From Lachnospiraceae bacterium (GTDB lineage: Bacteria; Bacillota; Clostridia; Lachnospirales; Lachnospiraceae), in assembly GCA_017440575.1 (NCBI GenBank), contig JAFSGY010000080.1, forward strand, positions 1 through 43,382: a stretch of 43,382 bases of DNA. Direction: 5' to 3'. Shown here piece by piece: positions 35,657-43,382 of the stretch; position 1 is the stretch's first letter, and each line of letters starts with the position of its first letter. The notes beneath the pieces were generated by a model that saw only the letters and a list, made by a program, of their open reading frames with translations, was not told the origin of the DNA and did no database searches. The translations under genes and the position numbers were made by a program.

Positions 35657-36574
35657 ATGAAGAGAACGACATTAACAAAAAGTATGGCAGTGGCAATGAC
35701 AGCAGCAATGGTAGTAGGACTTACCGCATGTGGAAGTGCAAAGGAAGAGAAACAGATAACGACACAGAATATTCAGCCGGAACAAGTGGCAGCTGAGGCG
35801 TCAGTAACAGACAATGCTTTAGAAGCGACAACAGATGTATCAGGAACAATTACCATGGCAGGAAGTACATCGATGGAGAAGCTTGCAAATGCAGTTGCAG
35901 AGAGCTTTATGGCAAAATATCCAAATGTTACAGTAACAGCTGAGTTTACTGGTTCATCAGCAGGAATTGAGTCTGTTCTTGCAGGAAGTGTAAACATTGG
36001 TAATGCATCCAGAGCATTGAAGGATAGTGAGAAGGAAAGTGGTGCTGTAGAAAATATAGTAGCAATCGATGGTATTGCAGTAGTAACAGATTCGGCAAAT
36101 GCAGTAGCAGATTTGACCAAGGAACAGCTTGTCAGCATTTATACTGGGCAGACAACAAACTGGAGTGAGCTTGGTGGAGTAGATTCCGCAATCGTAGTAG
36201 TAGGACGTGAGGCAGGTTCTGGTACAAGAGGTGCATTCGAAGAGCTTCTTGAAATCGAAGATCAGTGTACATACGCAAACGAGTTAGATTCTACAGGAGC
36301 AGTTATGGCAAAAGTGTCTTCTACACCGGGCGCAATCGGATATGTATCCTTAGATGTTATTGATGAGACAGTAAAAGCATTCTCTTTAGAAGGTGTGGAA
36401 GCAACAGCAGAGAATATTAAGGCAGGCAACTACTTCCTAAGTAGACCATTTGTAATGGCAACAAAGGGAGAAATCGCAGAACAGGATGCAGCGGTACAGG
36501 AGTTGTTTAATTATCTGTCATCGGAAGAAGGTAAGGAAGTAATCAAGGCAGTAGGGCTTATTACAGTAGACTAG
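35657..36574 (+). CDS. pstS: Phosphate ABC transporter substrate-binding lipoprotein
   Basis: PstS binds phosphate outside the membrane and delivers it to PstCA. The 305-aa product has a lipoprotein signal with lipobox LTAC (Cys near residue 25), a Gln/Ala/Thr-rich linker, then the binding domain: ITMAGSTSMEKLANAVAESF, VTAEFTGSSAGIESVLAG, IGNASRALKDSEK and VVGREAGSGTRGAFEELL, whose Ser, Thr, Arg and Asp residues bind phosphate. ATG 35627 is in frame, but AGGAGGAG 5 bases before ATG 35657 and the position of the signal peptide fix the later start. It is the first gene of pstSCAB-phoU, behind the Pho box. Confidence 0.95.
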   Translation: MKRTTLTKSMAVAMTAAMVVGLTACGSAKEEKQITTQNIQPEQVAAEASVTDNALEATTDVSGTITMAGSTSMEKLANAVAESFMAKYPNVTVTAEFTGSSAGIESVLAGSVNIGNASRALKDSEKESGAVENIVAIDGIAVVTDSANAVADLTKEQLVSIYTGQTTNWSELGGVDSAIVVVGREAGSGTRGAFEELLEIEDQCTYANELDSTGAVMAKVSSTPGAIGYVSLDVIDETVKAFSLEGVEATAENIKAGNYFLSRPFVMATKGEIAEQDAAVQELFNYLSSEEGKEVIKAVGLITVD

Positions 36575-36626
36575 TTAGTATAGTGTGAAAAGTTCAGAAA
36601 CAGGGAATTTTTCATGGAGGATTTAT

Positions 36627-37568
36627 ATGGACGTGAAAACAATGAATCAATCGTTTTCGATAATTGAAGATAAAAAGTCCAAGGCATTGTTGGAAGAGGT
36701 AATGAAATACCTCTTCCTAGTATGTGCCTTTTTTGCGGTACTTGCAGTGTTTTCGATTACACTGTATATGATTTTAAATGGGACGCCGGCATTGTTCAAG
36801 GTGGGGCTAAAAGAGATTTTATTTGAAACACAATGGGCGCCGACAGCAGCAGAACCTAAATACGGCATTTTATATGTGATTCTGACCTCTATTGTGGGTA
36901 CGGCTTGTGCAGTTTTGATAGGGGTACCAATTGGTGTGCTGACAGCAGTATTTATAGCAGAGGTAGCACCGAAAAAAATAGCGGCAATTGTAAAGCCGGC
37001 AGTTGAATTGTTGGCAGGAATTCCGTCGGTTATTTATGGATTACTTGGAATTATGATATTGAATCCGCTTATGTATAAGTTGGAATTGACTATTTTCAAG
37101 GATTCTGAGACACATCAGTTTACTGGTGGTTCGAATCTAATCTCTGCGATTATCGTGTTGGCAATTATGATTTTGCCGACCGTTATTAATATTAGTGAAT
37201 CTGCAATCAGAGCTGTTCCAAGAGATTTAAGAAGTGCTTCCTTAGCTCTCGGAGCTTCCAAAATACAGACGATTTTTAAGGTTGTATTGCCGGTTGCTAA
37301 ATCAGGTATTGCATCAGCCGTTGTACTCGGAGTAGGGCGTGCGATTGGTGAGGCGATGGCAATTACTTTGGTATCGGGAAGTTCTGTAAATATTCCACTG
37401 CCATTTAATTCTGTACGATTTCTGACGACGGCAATTGTAGCAGAAATGGGATATGCGGCAGACCAGCATAGAGAAGTATTGTTTACGATAGGATTGATTC
37501 TGTTTGCATTCATTATGCTTGTAAATACAACGTTTGCAAGGATATTAAATGGTAAGGATGAAAAATAA
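36627..37568 (+). CDS. pstC: Phosphate ABC transporter permease PstC
   Basis: This 313-aa membrane protein pairs with PstA to form the phosphate channel. Six hydrophobic segments are visible, the family's ELLAGIPSVIYGLLGI block lies near residue 130, and the ATPase-contact EAA-type loop appears as LRSASLALGASKIQTIFKVV. A longer frame opens with GTG 36585, but GGAGG 6 bases before ATG 36627 makes the shorter form likely, and it matches usual PstC length. It lies 52 bases after pstS and 58 before pstA. Confidence 0.95.
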   Translation: MDVKTMNQSFSIIEDKKSKALLEEVMKYLFLVCAFFAVLAVFSITLYMILNGTPALFKVGLKEILFETQWAPTAAEPKYGILYVILTSIVGTACAVLIGVPIGVLTAVFIAEVAPKKIAAIVKPAVELLAGIPSVIYGLLGIMILNPLMYKLELTIFKDSETHQFTGGSNLISAIIVLAIMILPTVINISESAIRAVPRDLRSASLALGASKIQTIFKVVLPVAKSGIASAVVLGVGRAIGEAMAITLVSGSSVNIPLPFNSVRFLTTAIVAEMGYAADQHREVLFTIGLILFAFIMLVNTTFARILNGKDEK

Positions 37569-37626
37569 TTTTGTCTGTTTGGTAAAGAAAATATAGCGGA
37601 ACAGAAAAGTAATTTGGAGGAGCGAA

Positions 37627-38547
37627 GTGGAAAGAGTGATTGTATTACCGGGGCTCGGTGAATTTGAAAAAAAGGAAAATAACAGTATACAGAAAAAGGG
37701 TACAAGAGTCGCAGATGATATTATGTATGTATTCATCTATCTGTCTGCCGGGATTGCAGTGGCATTATTAATAGGAATTCTGGGATATGTGTTTACTAGA
37801 GGGATTAAGGAAGTAAATTGGACGTTTTTAACTTCGGTTACCAGCGTTTTAAAGGGAACAACAGGAATAGCGGGTAATATTTTGAATACTATTTATATGG
37901 TTGTACTAACATTGCTAATTGCAGCCCCGATTGGAATAGGCTCAGCCATTTATCTGAACGAATATGCAAAGCCTGGAAAATTGATAAAGATGATTCAGTT
38001 TACAACAGAAACCTTATCGGGAATTCCATCTATCATTTTTGGCTTGTTTGGTATGGTTTTCTTCGGAACTACACTTGGTTTTGGCTATTCTTTGTTAACA
38101 GGTTCGTTGACACTTGCAATCATGGTACTGCCATTGATTACGAGAAATACGCAGGAAGCTTTAAAAACGGTTCCTGACAGTTATCGAAGTGGAGCGCTTG
38201 GAATGGGAGCAACAAAGTGGTATATGATTCGGACTATTTTGCTTCCGTCAGCACTTCCGGGAATTGTAACAGGTGTCATTCTTGCCATTGGACGTATTGT
38301 TGGTGAATCAGCAGCGTTACTATTTACGGCAGGAAGTGGCTTTTTACTGCCAAGAACGGCACAAGGGTATCTGACCAAGATATTAGAGTCAGGTGGAACA
38401 TTGACCATCCAGTTATATCTGTCTATGTCAAAGGGGCAGTATGATGTGGCTTTTGGAATTGCAGTGGTCTTGCTGGTAATTGTGTTGGTGATTAATTTCC
38501 TGACTAAGGTATTGGCAAGCAGGCTGGATGTAAACAGACAGAAGTGA
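37627..38547 (+). CDS. pstA: Phosphate ABC transporter permease PstA
   Basis: This is the second membrane subunit of the phosphate transporter, 306 aa. Conserved blocks are IGIGSAIYLNEYA, ETLSGIPSIIFGLFGMVFF and the coupling loop YRSGALGMGATKWYMIRTI that contacts PstB. The start is GTG 37627 with GGAGGAG 4 bases upstream. The N-terminal 25 residues before the first helix (with LPGLGEFEKKE) are charged and of unknown role. A 74-base gap separates it from pstB. Confidence 0.95.
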   Translation: MERVIVLPGLGEFEKKENNSIQKKGTRVADDIMYVFIYLSAGIAVALLIGILGYVFTRGIKEVNWTFLTSVTSVLKGTTGIAGNILNTIYMVVLTLLIAAPIGIGSAIYLNEYAKPGKLIKMIQFTTETLSGIPSIIFGLFGMVFFGTTLGFGYSLLTGSLTLAIMVLPLITRNTQEALKTVPDSYRSGALGMGATKWYMIRTILLPSALPGIVTGVILAIGRIVGESAALLFTAGSGFLLPRTAQGYLTKILESGGTLTIQLYLSMSKGQYDVAFGIAVVLLVIVLVINFLTKVLASRLDVNRQK

Positions 38548-38621
38548 TTTCAAAGAATGGTGTGAAATATCGTGCGAGCAGGTCAAGGCTTACACGTTGA
38601 AGAAGGGAAAAAAGATATTAG

Positions 38622-39386
38622 ATGATAAATGAAACGGTAAAAATCAGCGCAAAAAATGTAAACCTTTATTATGGCGAGAATCATGCACTGAAAAATATAA
38701 ATATGGACATTAAGAAAAATATGGTTACAGCACTTATCGGACCATCCGGCTGTGGAAAGTCCACCTTTTTAAAAAGTCTGAATCGTATGAATGACTTGGT
38801 TGAAAATGTAAAGATAACTGGTGAGATTACATTGGATAATGAAAATATATATGGAGAAAATGTAGATACGACGTTACTTCGCAAGAAGATTGGTATGGTA
38901 TTCCAGCAGCCGAATCCTTTTCCGATGAGCATCTATGACAATATTGCGTATGGACCAAGGATTCACGGGATTAAGAGTAAAGCAAAGCTGGATGAAATTG
39001 TGGAGGAGAGTCTTCGAGGAGCGGCTATTTTTGATGAGGTAAAGGATAGACTGAAAAAATCAGCATTAGGACTGTCAGGTGGGCAGCAGCAGAGATTATG
39101 TATTGCAAGAGCATTGGCGGTACATCCGGAGGTTTTGCTGATGGATGAACCAACCTCTGCGCTAGACCCGATTTCTACTATGAAGGTAGAGGAACTGATG
39201 GAAGAGCTGAAGAAAAAGTATACGGTAGTTGTGGTAACACACAATATGCAACAGGCAACCCGTGTATCAGATGAAACGGCATTTTTCCTTGTGGGAGAGT
39301 TGGTTGAGTTCGATAAAACAGAGAATATATTTTCCAATCCAAAAAATAAAAAGACAGAAGATTATATTACTGGGAGGTTCGGTTGA
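38622..39386 (+). CDS. pstB: Phosphate ABC transporter ATPase PstB
   Basis: PstB powers phosphate import through PstCA. The 254-aa product has Walker [11 protein letters not shown]-loop [15 protein letters not shown] (a PstB hallmark), signature [14 protein letters not shown], Walker [14 protein letters not shown] and switch His [15 protein letters not shown]. The ribosome binding site is weak (AAGGG about 13 bases upstream), which could lower its yield relative to the permeases. phoU begins one base after its stop codon, so the two are translationally coupled. Confidence 0.96.
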   Translation: MINETVKISAKNVNLYYGENHALKNINMDIKKNMVTALIGPSGCGKSTFLKSLNRMNDLVENVKITGEITLDNENIYGENVDTTLLRKKIGMVFQQPNPFPMSIYDNIAYGPRIHGIKSKAKLDEIVEESLRGAAIFDEVKDRLKKSALGLSGGQQQRLCIARALAVHPEVLLMDEPTSALDPISTMKVEELMEELKKKYTVVVVTHNMQQATRVSDETAFFLVGELVEFDKTENIFSNPKNKKTEDYITGRFG

Positions 39387-39387
39387 T

Positions 39388-40038
39388 ATGCGTACGAAAT
39401 TTGATAAACAGCTTGCTACATTGAAGGAAGAAATGATACATATGGGAAGCATGGTTGAACAGGCGATTGAAATGGCAATTTCTGCATTGGCGAAGCAGGA
39501 TATAGAAAAGGCAAAAAAAACAATTTTATATTTTGAAGAGATTGAGCATAAAGAAAAAGAATTGCAGAATATGTGCTTTCAGATTCTGTTGTCCCAGCAT
39601 CCGGTGGCGAGTGATTTGCGAATGATATCGTCTGCGATTAAGATGATTAATGATATGAAACGAATCGGAGAGCAGGCAGGAGAAATTGCAGAAATCTCTA
39701 TTTATCTGGCAGATGAGGAATACATCAAGAAGCTGGAGCATCTGACGCAGATGGCGAAGGAAACAACGGTTATGGTTATTAACAGTATAGAAGCCTTTGT
39801 TCAGGGGGATGTTGTATTAGCAGACAAAGTTATTCGTTCCGATGATATCGTAGATGATTTGTTTGTTACTGTAAAAAAAGAATTGATTCGTCTTATTCAT
39901 GAAAATCCTTCTTATGGGGAACAGGCAACGGATTTATTAATGATTGCAAAGTATTTTGAGAAAATAGGGGATCATGCTGTAAATATAGCAGAAAAAGTAA
40001 TTTTTGCCATTACTGGAAAAGAGTATGAAGCTTTATAA
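39388..40038 (+). CDS. phoU: Phosphate uptake regulator PhoU
   Basis: PhoU is a cytosolic metal-binding helical protein that links Pst transport to the phosphate two-component system. The 216-aa product has two PhoU three-helix repeats (about 8-100 and 115-205), with the conserved acidic metal motifs ASDLRMISSAIKMINDMKRIG and ATDLLMIAKYFEKIGDHAVNIAE. The frame is open further upstream inside pstB, but GGAGGT 9 bases before ATG 39388 and normal PhoU length fix the start. The Pho two-component genes are not in the window. Confidence 0.95.
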   Translation: MRTKFDKQLATLKEEMIHMGSMVEQAIEMAISALAKQDIEKAKKTILYFEEIEHKEKELQNMCFQILLSQHPVASDLRMISSAIKMINDMKRIGEQAGEIAEISIYLADEEYIKKLEHLTQMAKETTVMVINSIEAFVQGDVVLADKVIRSDDIVDDLFVTVKKELIRLIHENPSYGEQATDLLMIAKYFEKIGDHAVNIAEKVIFAITGKEYEAL

Positions 40039-40056
40039 AAAAATATACAAATATTG

Positions 40057-40085
40057 TTGAAAAAGAAAAAGATTTATGTTAAACT
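40057..40085 (+). promoter_or_regulatory. Promoter of secG
   Basis: TTGAAA (40057-40062), 17 bases, TAAACT (40080-40085), 45 bases before the secG start. Confidence 0.6.
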
Positions 40086-40129
40086 CTACTTCGTGACAGG
40101 ATATCTACCTGGCATTAGGAGGTGTAGAA

Positions 40130-40366
40130 ATGGAAGTTTTAAGAATAGTTCTTACTATTTTGTTAATAATAATATCATTCGTATTTACAGGAATCGTTTT
40201 GATGCAGGAAGGTAAGTCTGCTGGACTTGGAGCAATCAGTGGTGCTGCAGAGACTTACTGGGGAAAGAATAAGGGACGTTCTATGGAAGGTACACTTCAG
40301 AAGCTTACAACCGTATTAGGTATTGCTTTTATTGTACTTTCATTAGTATTAAATCTTAATTTCTAA
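40130..40366 (+). CDS. secG: Preprotein translocase subunit SecG
   Basis: SecG is the small non-essential subunit of the SecYEG protein-export channel. The 78-aa product has two membrane helices (about 2-22 and 56-76) joined by the typical loop LMQEGKSAGLGAISGAAETYWGK (key residues QEGKSAGL and GAAE), which is diagnostic for the family. AGGAGG lies 7 bases before the start. Position ahead of rnr, smpB and ssrA is conserved in many Firmicutes. A strong terminator separates it from rnr. Confidence 0.95.
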   Translation: MEVLRIVLTILLIIISFVFTGIVLMQEGKSAGLGAISGAAETYWGKNKGRSMEGTLQKLTTVLGIAFIVLSLVLNLNF

Positions 40367-40371
40367 CATTC

Positions 40372-40403
40372 AAAACACTCTTTGTAATAAAGAGTGTTTT
40401 TTT
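40372..40403 (+). terminator. Terminator of secG
   Basis: AAAACACTCTTT (40372-40383) pairs perfectly with AAAGAGTGTTTT (40389-40400), 12 bp, 5-base loop, then more Ts. Confidence 0.92.
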
Positions 40404-40404
40404 G

Positions 40405-40449
40405 CGCGAATAAGCAAAGTTCGCGAGGTGCTTATTCGCGTATTTTTTT
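40405..40449 (+). terminator. Second terminator-like hairpin with alternative folds, ahead of rnr
   Basis: CGCGAATAAGC (40405-40415) pairs perfectly with GCTTATTCGCG (40430-40440), followed by TATTTTTTT. The loop contains a third related arm, TTCGCGA (40420-40426), which can pair with either end (CGCGAA/TTCGCG or CGCGA/TCGCG). It may be a backup terminator for secG or a switch in the rnr leader if transcription starts upstream. Confidence 0.65.
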
Positions 40450-40486
40450 AAGATGACACATCATATAATAGAAAGGGGAGATGCAA

Positions 40487-42661
40487 ATGGGAAAAAAAGA
40501 AAATGATAAATCAAATGATAAGAGAAAGAAGATTATCTTAGAGTTAATGGAACAGGAATTCTATGTTCCGATGAAGGAAAAAGAGCTTGCAGTTATGCTT
40601 CAGGTGTCAAAAGAGGACAGAGATGAACTAAATCGCATTATGAACGAGCTTTTGGCAGAGGGTAAGGTTTCTCTTACGAAGAAGGGCAAGTTTATACGTG
40701 CTAAGCGTTCGGAGGATAATCTTGTTGGAACCTTTATTAGTCATCCCAAGGGCTTCGGTTTTGTGGAGATTGAGGGAAGAGAAGAGGATTTATACATTCC
40801 AGAGGGCTTTATAAATGGTGCTTTTCATAAGGATACAGTCAGAGTGGCTCTATTGTCCGGTAAGGGTGGAAAGCGGCAGGAGGCACAGGTTGTAGAAATC
40901 GTTGCCCGCGGTATGAAGCAGATTGTTGGTATTTTTGATAAGAGTAATAAGAACTTTGGTTTTGTAGTTGCAGATAATACTAAGATTAGTAAGGATATTT
41001 TTGTGCCAACAGAACGCTCTAAGGGTGCAGTAACCGGTCATAAGGTAGTCTGTGAGATTACGGATTATGGTAAGGAAAATAGAAAGCCTGAGGGCAAGAT
41101 TGTTGAGATTCTGGGACATGTAAATGATCCGGGAGTCGATATCATGTCGATCGTAAGAGGTTATGAACTGCCAGTAGAGTTTTCAGAGAAGGTTCTTCAT
41201 CAAGCGGAAAACGTGGCCAAGGATGTATCAGAAGCTGATATGGCAGGAAGAACGGATTTGCGAAACGTACAGATGGTTACCATTGATGGTGAGGATGCCA
41301 AGGATTTAGATGATGCTGTCAGTCTGACCAAGGAAGGTGAATATTATAAATTAGGAGTTCACATTGCAGACGTTACCAATTATGTACAGGAGAACTCGGC
41401 GCTTGATTGGGAAGCGAAGACTAGAGGAACTAGTGTATATCTAGTGGACAGGGTTATTCCGATGCTTCCACATACGCTTTCCAATGGAATCTGTTCATTG
41501 AATGCAGGTGTAGAACGATTGGCTTTGAGTTGTCTGATGACGCTTGACAGCAAGGGTGAAGTGGTAGGACATGATATTGTGGAGTCTGTTATCCGAGTAG
41601 ACAGAAGAATGTCATATACTAGTGTGAAGAAGATTCTGGAAGACAAGGATGAGAATGAAATTAGAGAATACGAAGAGTTAGTTCCGATGTTTGAGATGAT
41701 GAAGGAATTAGCAGCTTTATTACGTGAAAAGCGTAGAAAAAGAGGCTCGATTGACTTTGATTTCCCGGAAACCAAGATTATTTTGGATAAAGGAGGGCAT
41801 CCTATTGATATTAAGCCATATGATAGAAATGTGGCAACCAAGATTATTGAAGATTTCATGCTGATTGCCAATGAAACAGTAGCACAGCATTTTTACTGGA
41901 TGGAGCTTCCATTCGTATATCGTACTCATGATAATCCTGATTCGGAGAAGGTGGAGAAGCTTGCAACCTTTATTCGAAATTTTGGTTATACACTGAAAAG
42001 TAAGCAGGATGAAGTTCATCCAAAAGAATTGCAGAAGCTGCTTGCAAAAATAGAAGATACACCGGAGGAGGCTTTGATTAGCCGTTTGACACTTAGAAGT
42101 ATGAAGCAGGCTAAGTATACGGTAGATTGCAGTGGACATTTTGGTCTTGCCTGCCAGTACTATTGTCATTTTACTTCGCCAATTAGACGTTATCCTGATT
42201 TACAGATTCATCGTATTATTAAGGAACAGCTACGTGGAAGAATGAATGAGAAGAGAATCGGGCATTATCAGGAGATTTTACCGGAAGTAGCAAAACATTC
42301 ATCCGAAATGGAGCGTCGTGCTGATGAGGCAGAGCGTGAGACGGATAAGCTGAAAAAGGTAGAGTATATGGAGGAAAGAATCGGAAATATTTACGAGGGT
42401 GTTATTTCTTCCATTACAGCATGGGGAGTATATGTGGAGCTTGAAAATACCATCGAAGGAATGGTTCACGTATCCATGCTGCCGGGTGACTATTTCTATT
42501 ATGATGAGCAGTCCTATGAAATGGTTGGACAGGCTACCGACAAGCGATATAAGCTAGGTGAGCGTATTAAGGTTCGTGTCAATGCAACCGATAAAATAGC
42601 TAGAACCATAGATTTTGTAATCCCGGAAGAATGGGAACTTGAAGAAGAGCAGGAAGGTTAA
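40487..42661 (+). CDS. rnr: Ribonuclease R
   Basis: RNase R is a processive 3' to 5' exoribonuclease that degrades structured and faulty mRNA, including tmRNA-tagged messages, with SmpB. The 724-aa product has an N-terminal winged-helix region (about 8-70), two cold-shock-like OB domains (about 75-230), the RNB catalytic domain with [16 protein letters not shown] (metal-binding Asp residues about 266-276), and a C-terminal S1 domain (about 630-715; [19 protein letters not shown]). The Lys-rich tail often seen is short here. ATG 40481 is in frame but overlaps the ribosome binding site; GGGGAG 6 bases before ATG 40487 is better. smpB follows after 8 bases. Confidence 0.96.
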   Translation: MGKKENDKSNDKRKKIILELMEQEFYVPMKEKELAVMLQVSKEDRDELNRIMNELLAEGKVSLTKKGKFIRAKRSEDNLVGTFISHPKGFGFVEIEGREEDLYIPEGFINGAFHKDTVRVALLSGKGGKRQEAQVVEIVARGMKQIVGIFDKSNKNFGFVVADNTKISKDIFVPTERSKGAVTGHKVVCEITDYGKENRKPEGKIVEILGHVNDPGVDIMSIVRGYELPVEFSEKVLHQAENVAKDVSEADMAGRTDLRNVQMVTIDGEDAKDLDDAVSLTKEGEYYKLGVHIADVTNYVQENSALDWEAKTRGTSVYLVDRVIPMLPHTLSNGICSLNAGVERLALSCLMTLDSKGEVVGHDIVESVIRVDRRMSYTSVKKILEDKDENEIREYEELVPMFEMMKELAALLREKRRKRGSIDFDFPETKIILDKGGHPIDIKPYDRNVATKIIEDFMLIANETVAQHFYWMELPFVYRTHDNPDSEKVEKLATFIRNFGYTLKSKQDEVHPKELQKLLAKIEDTPEEALISRLTLRSMKQAKYTVDCSGHFGLACQYYCHFTSPIRRYPDLQIHRIIKEQLRGRMNEKRIGHYQEILPEVAKHSSEMERRADEAERETDKLKKVEYMEERIGNIYEGVISSITAWGVYVELENTIEGMVHVSMLPGDYFYYDEQSYEMVGQATDKRYKLGERIKVRVNATDKIARTIDFVIPEEWELEEEQEG

Positions 42662-42669
42662 GGAGTAAT

Positions 42670-43137
42670 ATGGCAAAGGAAACCATGAAGCTGGTAGCCA
42701 ATAATAAAAAGGCGTACCATGACTATTTCATCGAAGAAAAATATGAATGTGGCATTGCACTGCATGGAACAGAGGTGAAGTCTCTGCGAATGGGAAAATG
42801 CAGCATTAAGGAATCCTTTGTACGCATCGAAAATGGAGAGGTGTATGTCTATGGCATGCACGTCTCCCCTTATGAAAAAGGTAATATTTTCAACAAGGAT
42901 CCGTTGCGTGTGAAGAAGTTATTATTACATAAGCAGGAAATTAATAAGCTTATTGGCAAGATAAAGGAAAAAGGATATACATTGGTACCATTGCAGGTTT
43001 ACTTTAGCAATGGAAGAGCTAAGATTGAAATCGGTCTGGCAAGAGGTAAGAAGCTCTATGATAAGAGAGATGATATTGCCAAGAAAGACCAAAGACGTGA
43101 AACAGAGCGTGAATTTAAGGTTAAAAATTTATATTAA
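42670..43137 (+). CDS. smpB: SsrA-binding protein SmpB
   Basis: SmpB binds the tRNA-like end of tmRNA and places it in the empty A site of stalled ribosomes. The 155-aa length is normal. Signature blocks are [23 protein letters not shown] (start of the OB barrel; N-K-A, E-GI-L-G conserved), [17 protein letters not shown], the mid block [14 protein letters not shown], and a basic C-terminal tail ([19 protein letters not shown]) that folds as a helix in the mRNA channel. It is 8 bases after rnr and directly upstream of ssrA, its RNA partner. Confidence 0.97.
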   Translation: MAKETMKLVANNKKAYHDYFIEEKYECGIALHGTEVKSLRMGKCSIKESFVRIENGEVYVYGMHVSPYEKGNIFNKDPLRVKKLLLHKQEINKLIGKIKEKGYTLVPLQVYFSNGRAKIEIGLARGKKLYDKRDDIAKKDQRRETEREFKVKNLY

Positions 43138-43139
43138 CA

Positions 43140-43168
43140 TTGACTTTGAGCAATGCATTTAATATAAT
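43140..43168 (+). promoter_or_regulatory. Strong promoter of ssrA
   Basis: TTGACT (43140-43145), exactly 17 bases, then a perfect TATAAT (43163-43168). Transcription would start near 43175, leaving about 67 bases of 5' precursor to be removed by RNase P before the mature end. Confidence 0.8.
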
Positions 43169-43241
43169 AGAAAGGCACTCAATTGCGTGTTAGCTACGTA
43201 AAAGAGTGATTCTTCAGATACAGGTTATCTACACGAAACAC

Positions 43242-43382
43242 GGGGTAGTAAAGGTTTCGACAGGGGGCTTGAAGATGGAGAAGCAGGTCGCAGGCATGCG
43301 TTAATTCCAAAATTAAAATTAAACGCTGAAGATAATTTAGCATTCGCTGCCTAATGGCAGCTGTCCGACTTAGTGCACCTAC
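43242..43382 (+). ncRNA. ssrA: Transfer-messenger RNA, 5' part (cut by window end)
   Basis: tmRNA rescues stalled ribosomes and tags their products for proteolysis. The 5' end GGGGTAGTAAAGGTTTCGACAG matches the conserved acceptor-stem start of bacterial tmRNA. The tag frame begins at GCT 43325, after the usual A-rich upstream region, and encodes AEDNLAFAA with stop TAA at 43352-43354. The stop codon lies in the loop of a perfect hairpin (GCTGCC 43346-43351 with GGCAGC 43356-43361), the helix that follows the tag in tmRNAs. The pseudoknots and 3' tRNA-like half lie beyond the window. The first base of the mature RNA is inferred. Confidence 0.93.

Noticed and set aside
39262-39387. N-terminal extension of PhoU into pstB
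   Set aside because: The upstream frame is open by chance within pstB; GGAGGT before ATG 39388 and normal PhoU length fix the start.

Overview
The window is 43.4 kb of an AT-rich, gene-dense chromosome from a Gram-positive anaerobe. The gene set, strong AGGAGG-type ribosome binding sites, frequent intrinsic terminators, abundant cyclic-di-GMP and chemotaxis genes, lipoprotein signals and clostridial-type tmRNA suggest the class Clostridia, most likely family Lachnospiraceae. The family assignment is inference from gene content. No prophage, insertion sequence, CRISPR array, rRNA or tRNA was recognised.

Layout. 1-1.4 kb: tail of a GntR-type regulator, an ABC ATPase and a small membrane protein, probably one operon. 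1.4-5.3 kb: an alpha/beta hydrolase, a HAD phosphatase and a cytosolic LacI-like sensor fused to a GGDEF domain. 5.3-8.2 kb (minus strand): the potassium uptake pair trkA-trkH. 8.2-13.8 kb: a MATE exporter, a CapA-like lipoprotein overlapping a hybrid-kinase-like protein with lost phosphotransfer residues, and a flotillin. 13.9-16.5 kb: a repeat element, a protein with a FliD C-terminus-like region and a membrane diguanylate cyclase. 16.7-24.8 kb: an AI-2E family transporter, a solute-binding lipoprotein next to a chemoreceptor, thiamine pyrophosphokinase, a CmpB-type membrane protein and an intact hybrid histidine kinase. 24.9-29.9 kb: a serine beta-lactamase-fold hydrolase and, on the minus strand, a heterodimeric ABC exporter preceded by a 27-codon leader ORF and a terminator. 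30.3-35.5 kb: gpmI, an EAL phosphodiesterase and eno. 35.5-40 kb: pstSCAB-phoU behind a Pho box. 40.1-43.4 kb: the conserved secG-rnr-smpB-ssrA block, with ssrA cut off by the window end.

How the genes work together. Glycolysis is represented by two consecutive enzymes (gpmI, eno) separated by a c-di-GMP phosphodiesterase gene. Two diguanylate cyclases (one cytosolic and ligand-sensing, one membrane-bound) and one phosphodiesterase give a c-di-GMP theme, and the binding protein plus chemoreceptor add chemotaxis. The pst-phoU operon is a textbook phosphate-starvation unit. RNase R, SmpB and tmRNA form the ribosome rescue and decay set.

Points most worth a second look: the short ORF plus terminator ahead of the ABC exporter (a probable ribosome-mediated attenuator); the four-cysteine insert in enolase and the 14-bp hairpin burying its ribosome binding site; the kinase-like protein whose His, Asp and Lys positions are all substituted; and a 27-bp repeat shared by two distant gene leaders. 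The only stretch over 300 bases without a conventional gene is 29657-30286, which holds the exporter leader region and the gpmI promoter. I recognise nothing in about 29995-30181 beyond AT-rich sequence.
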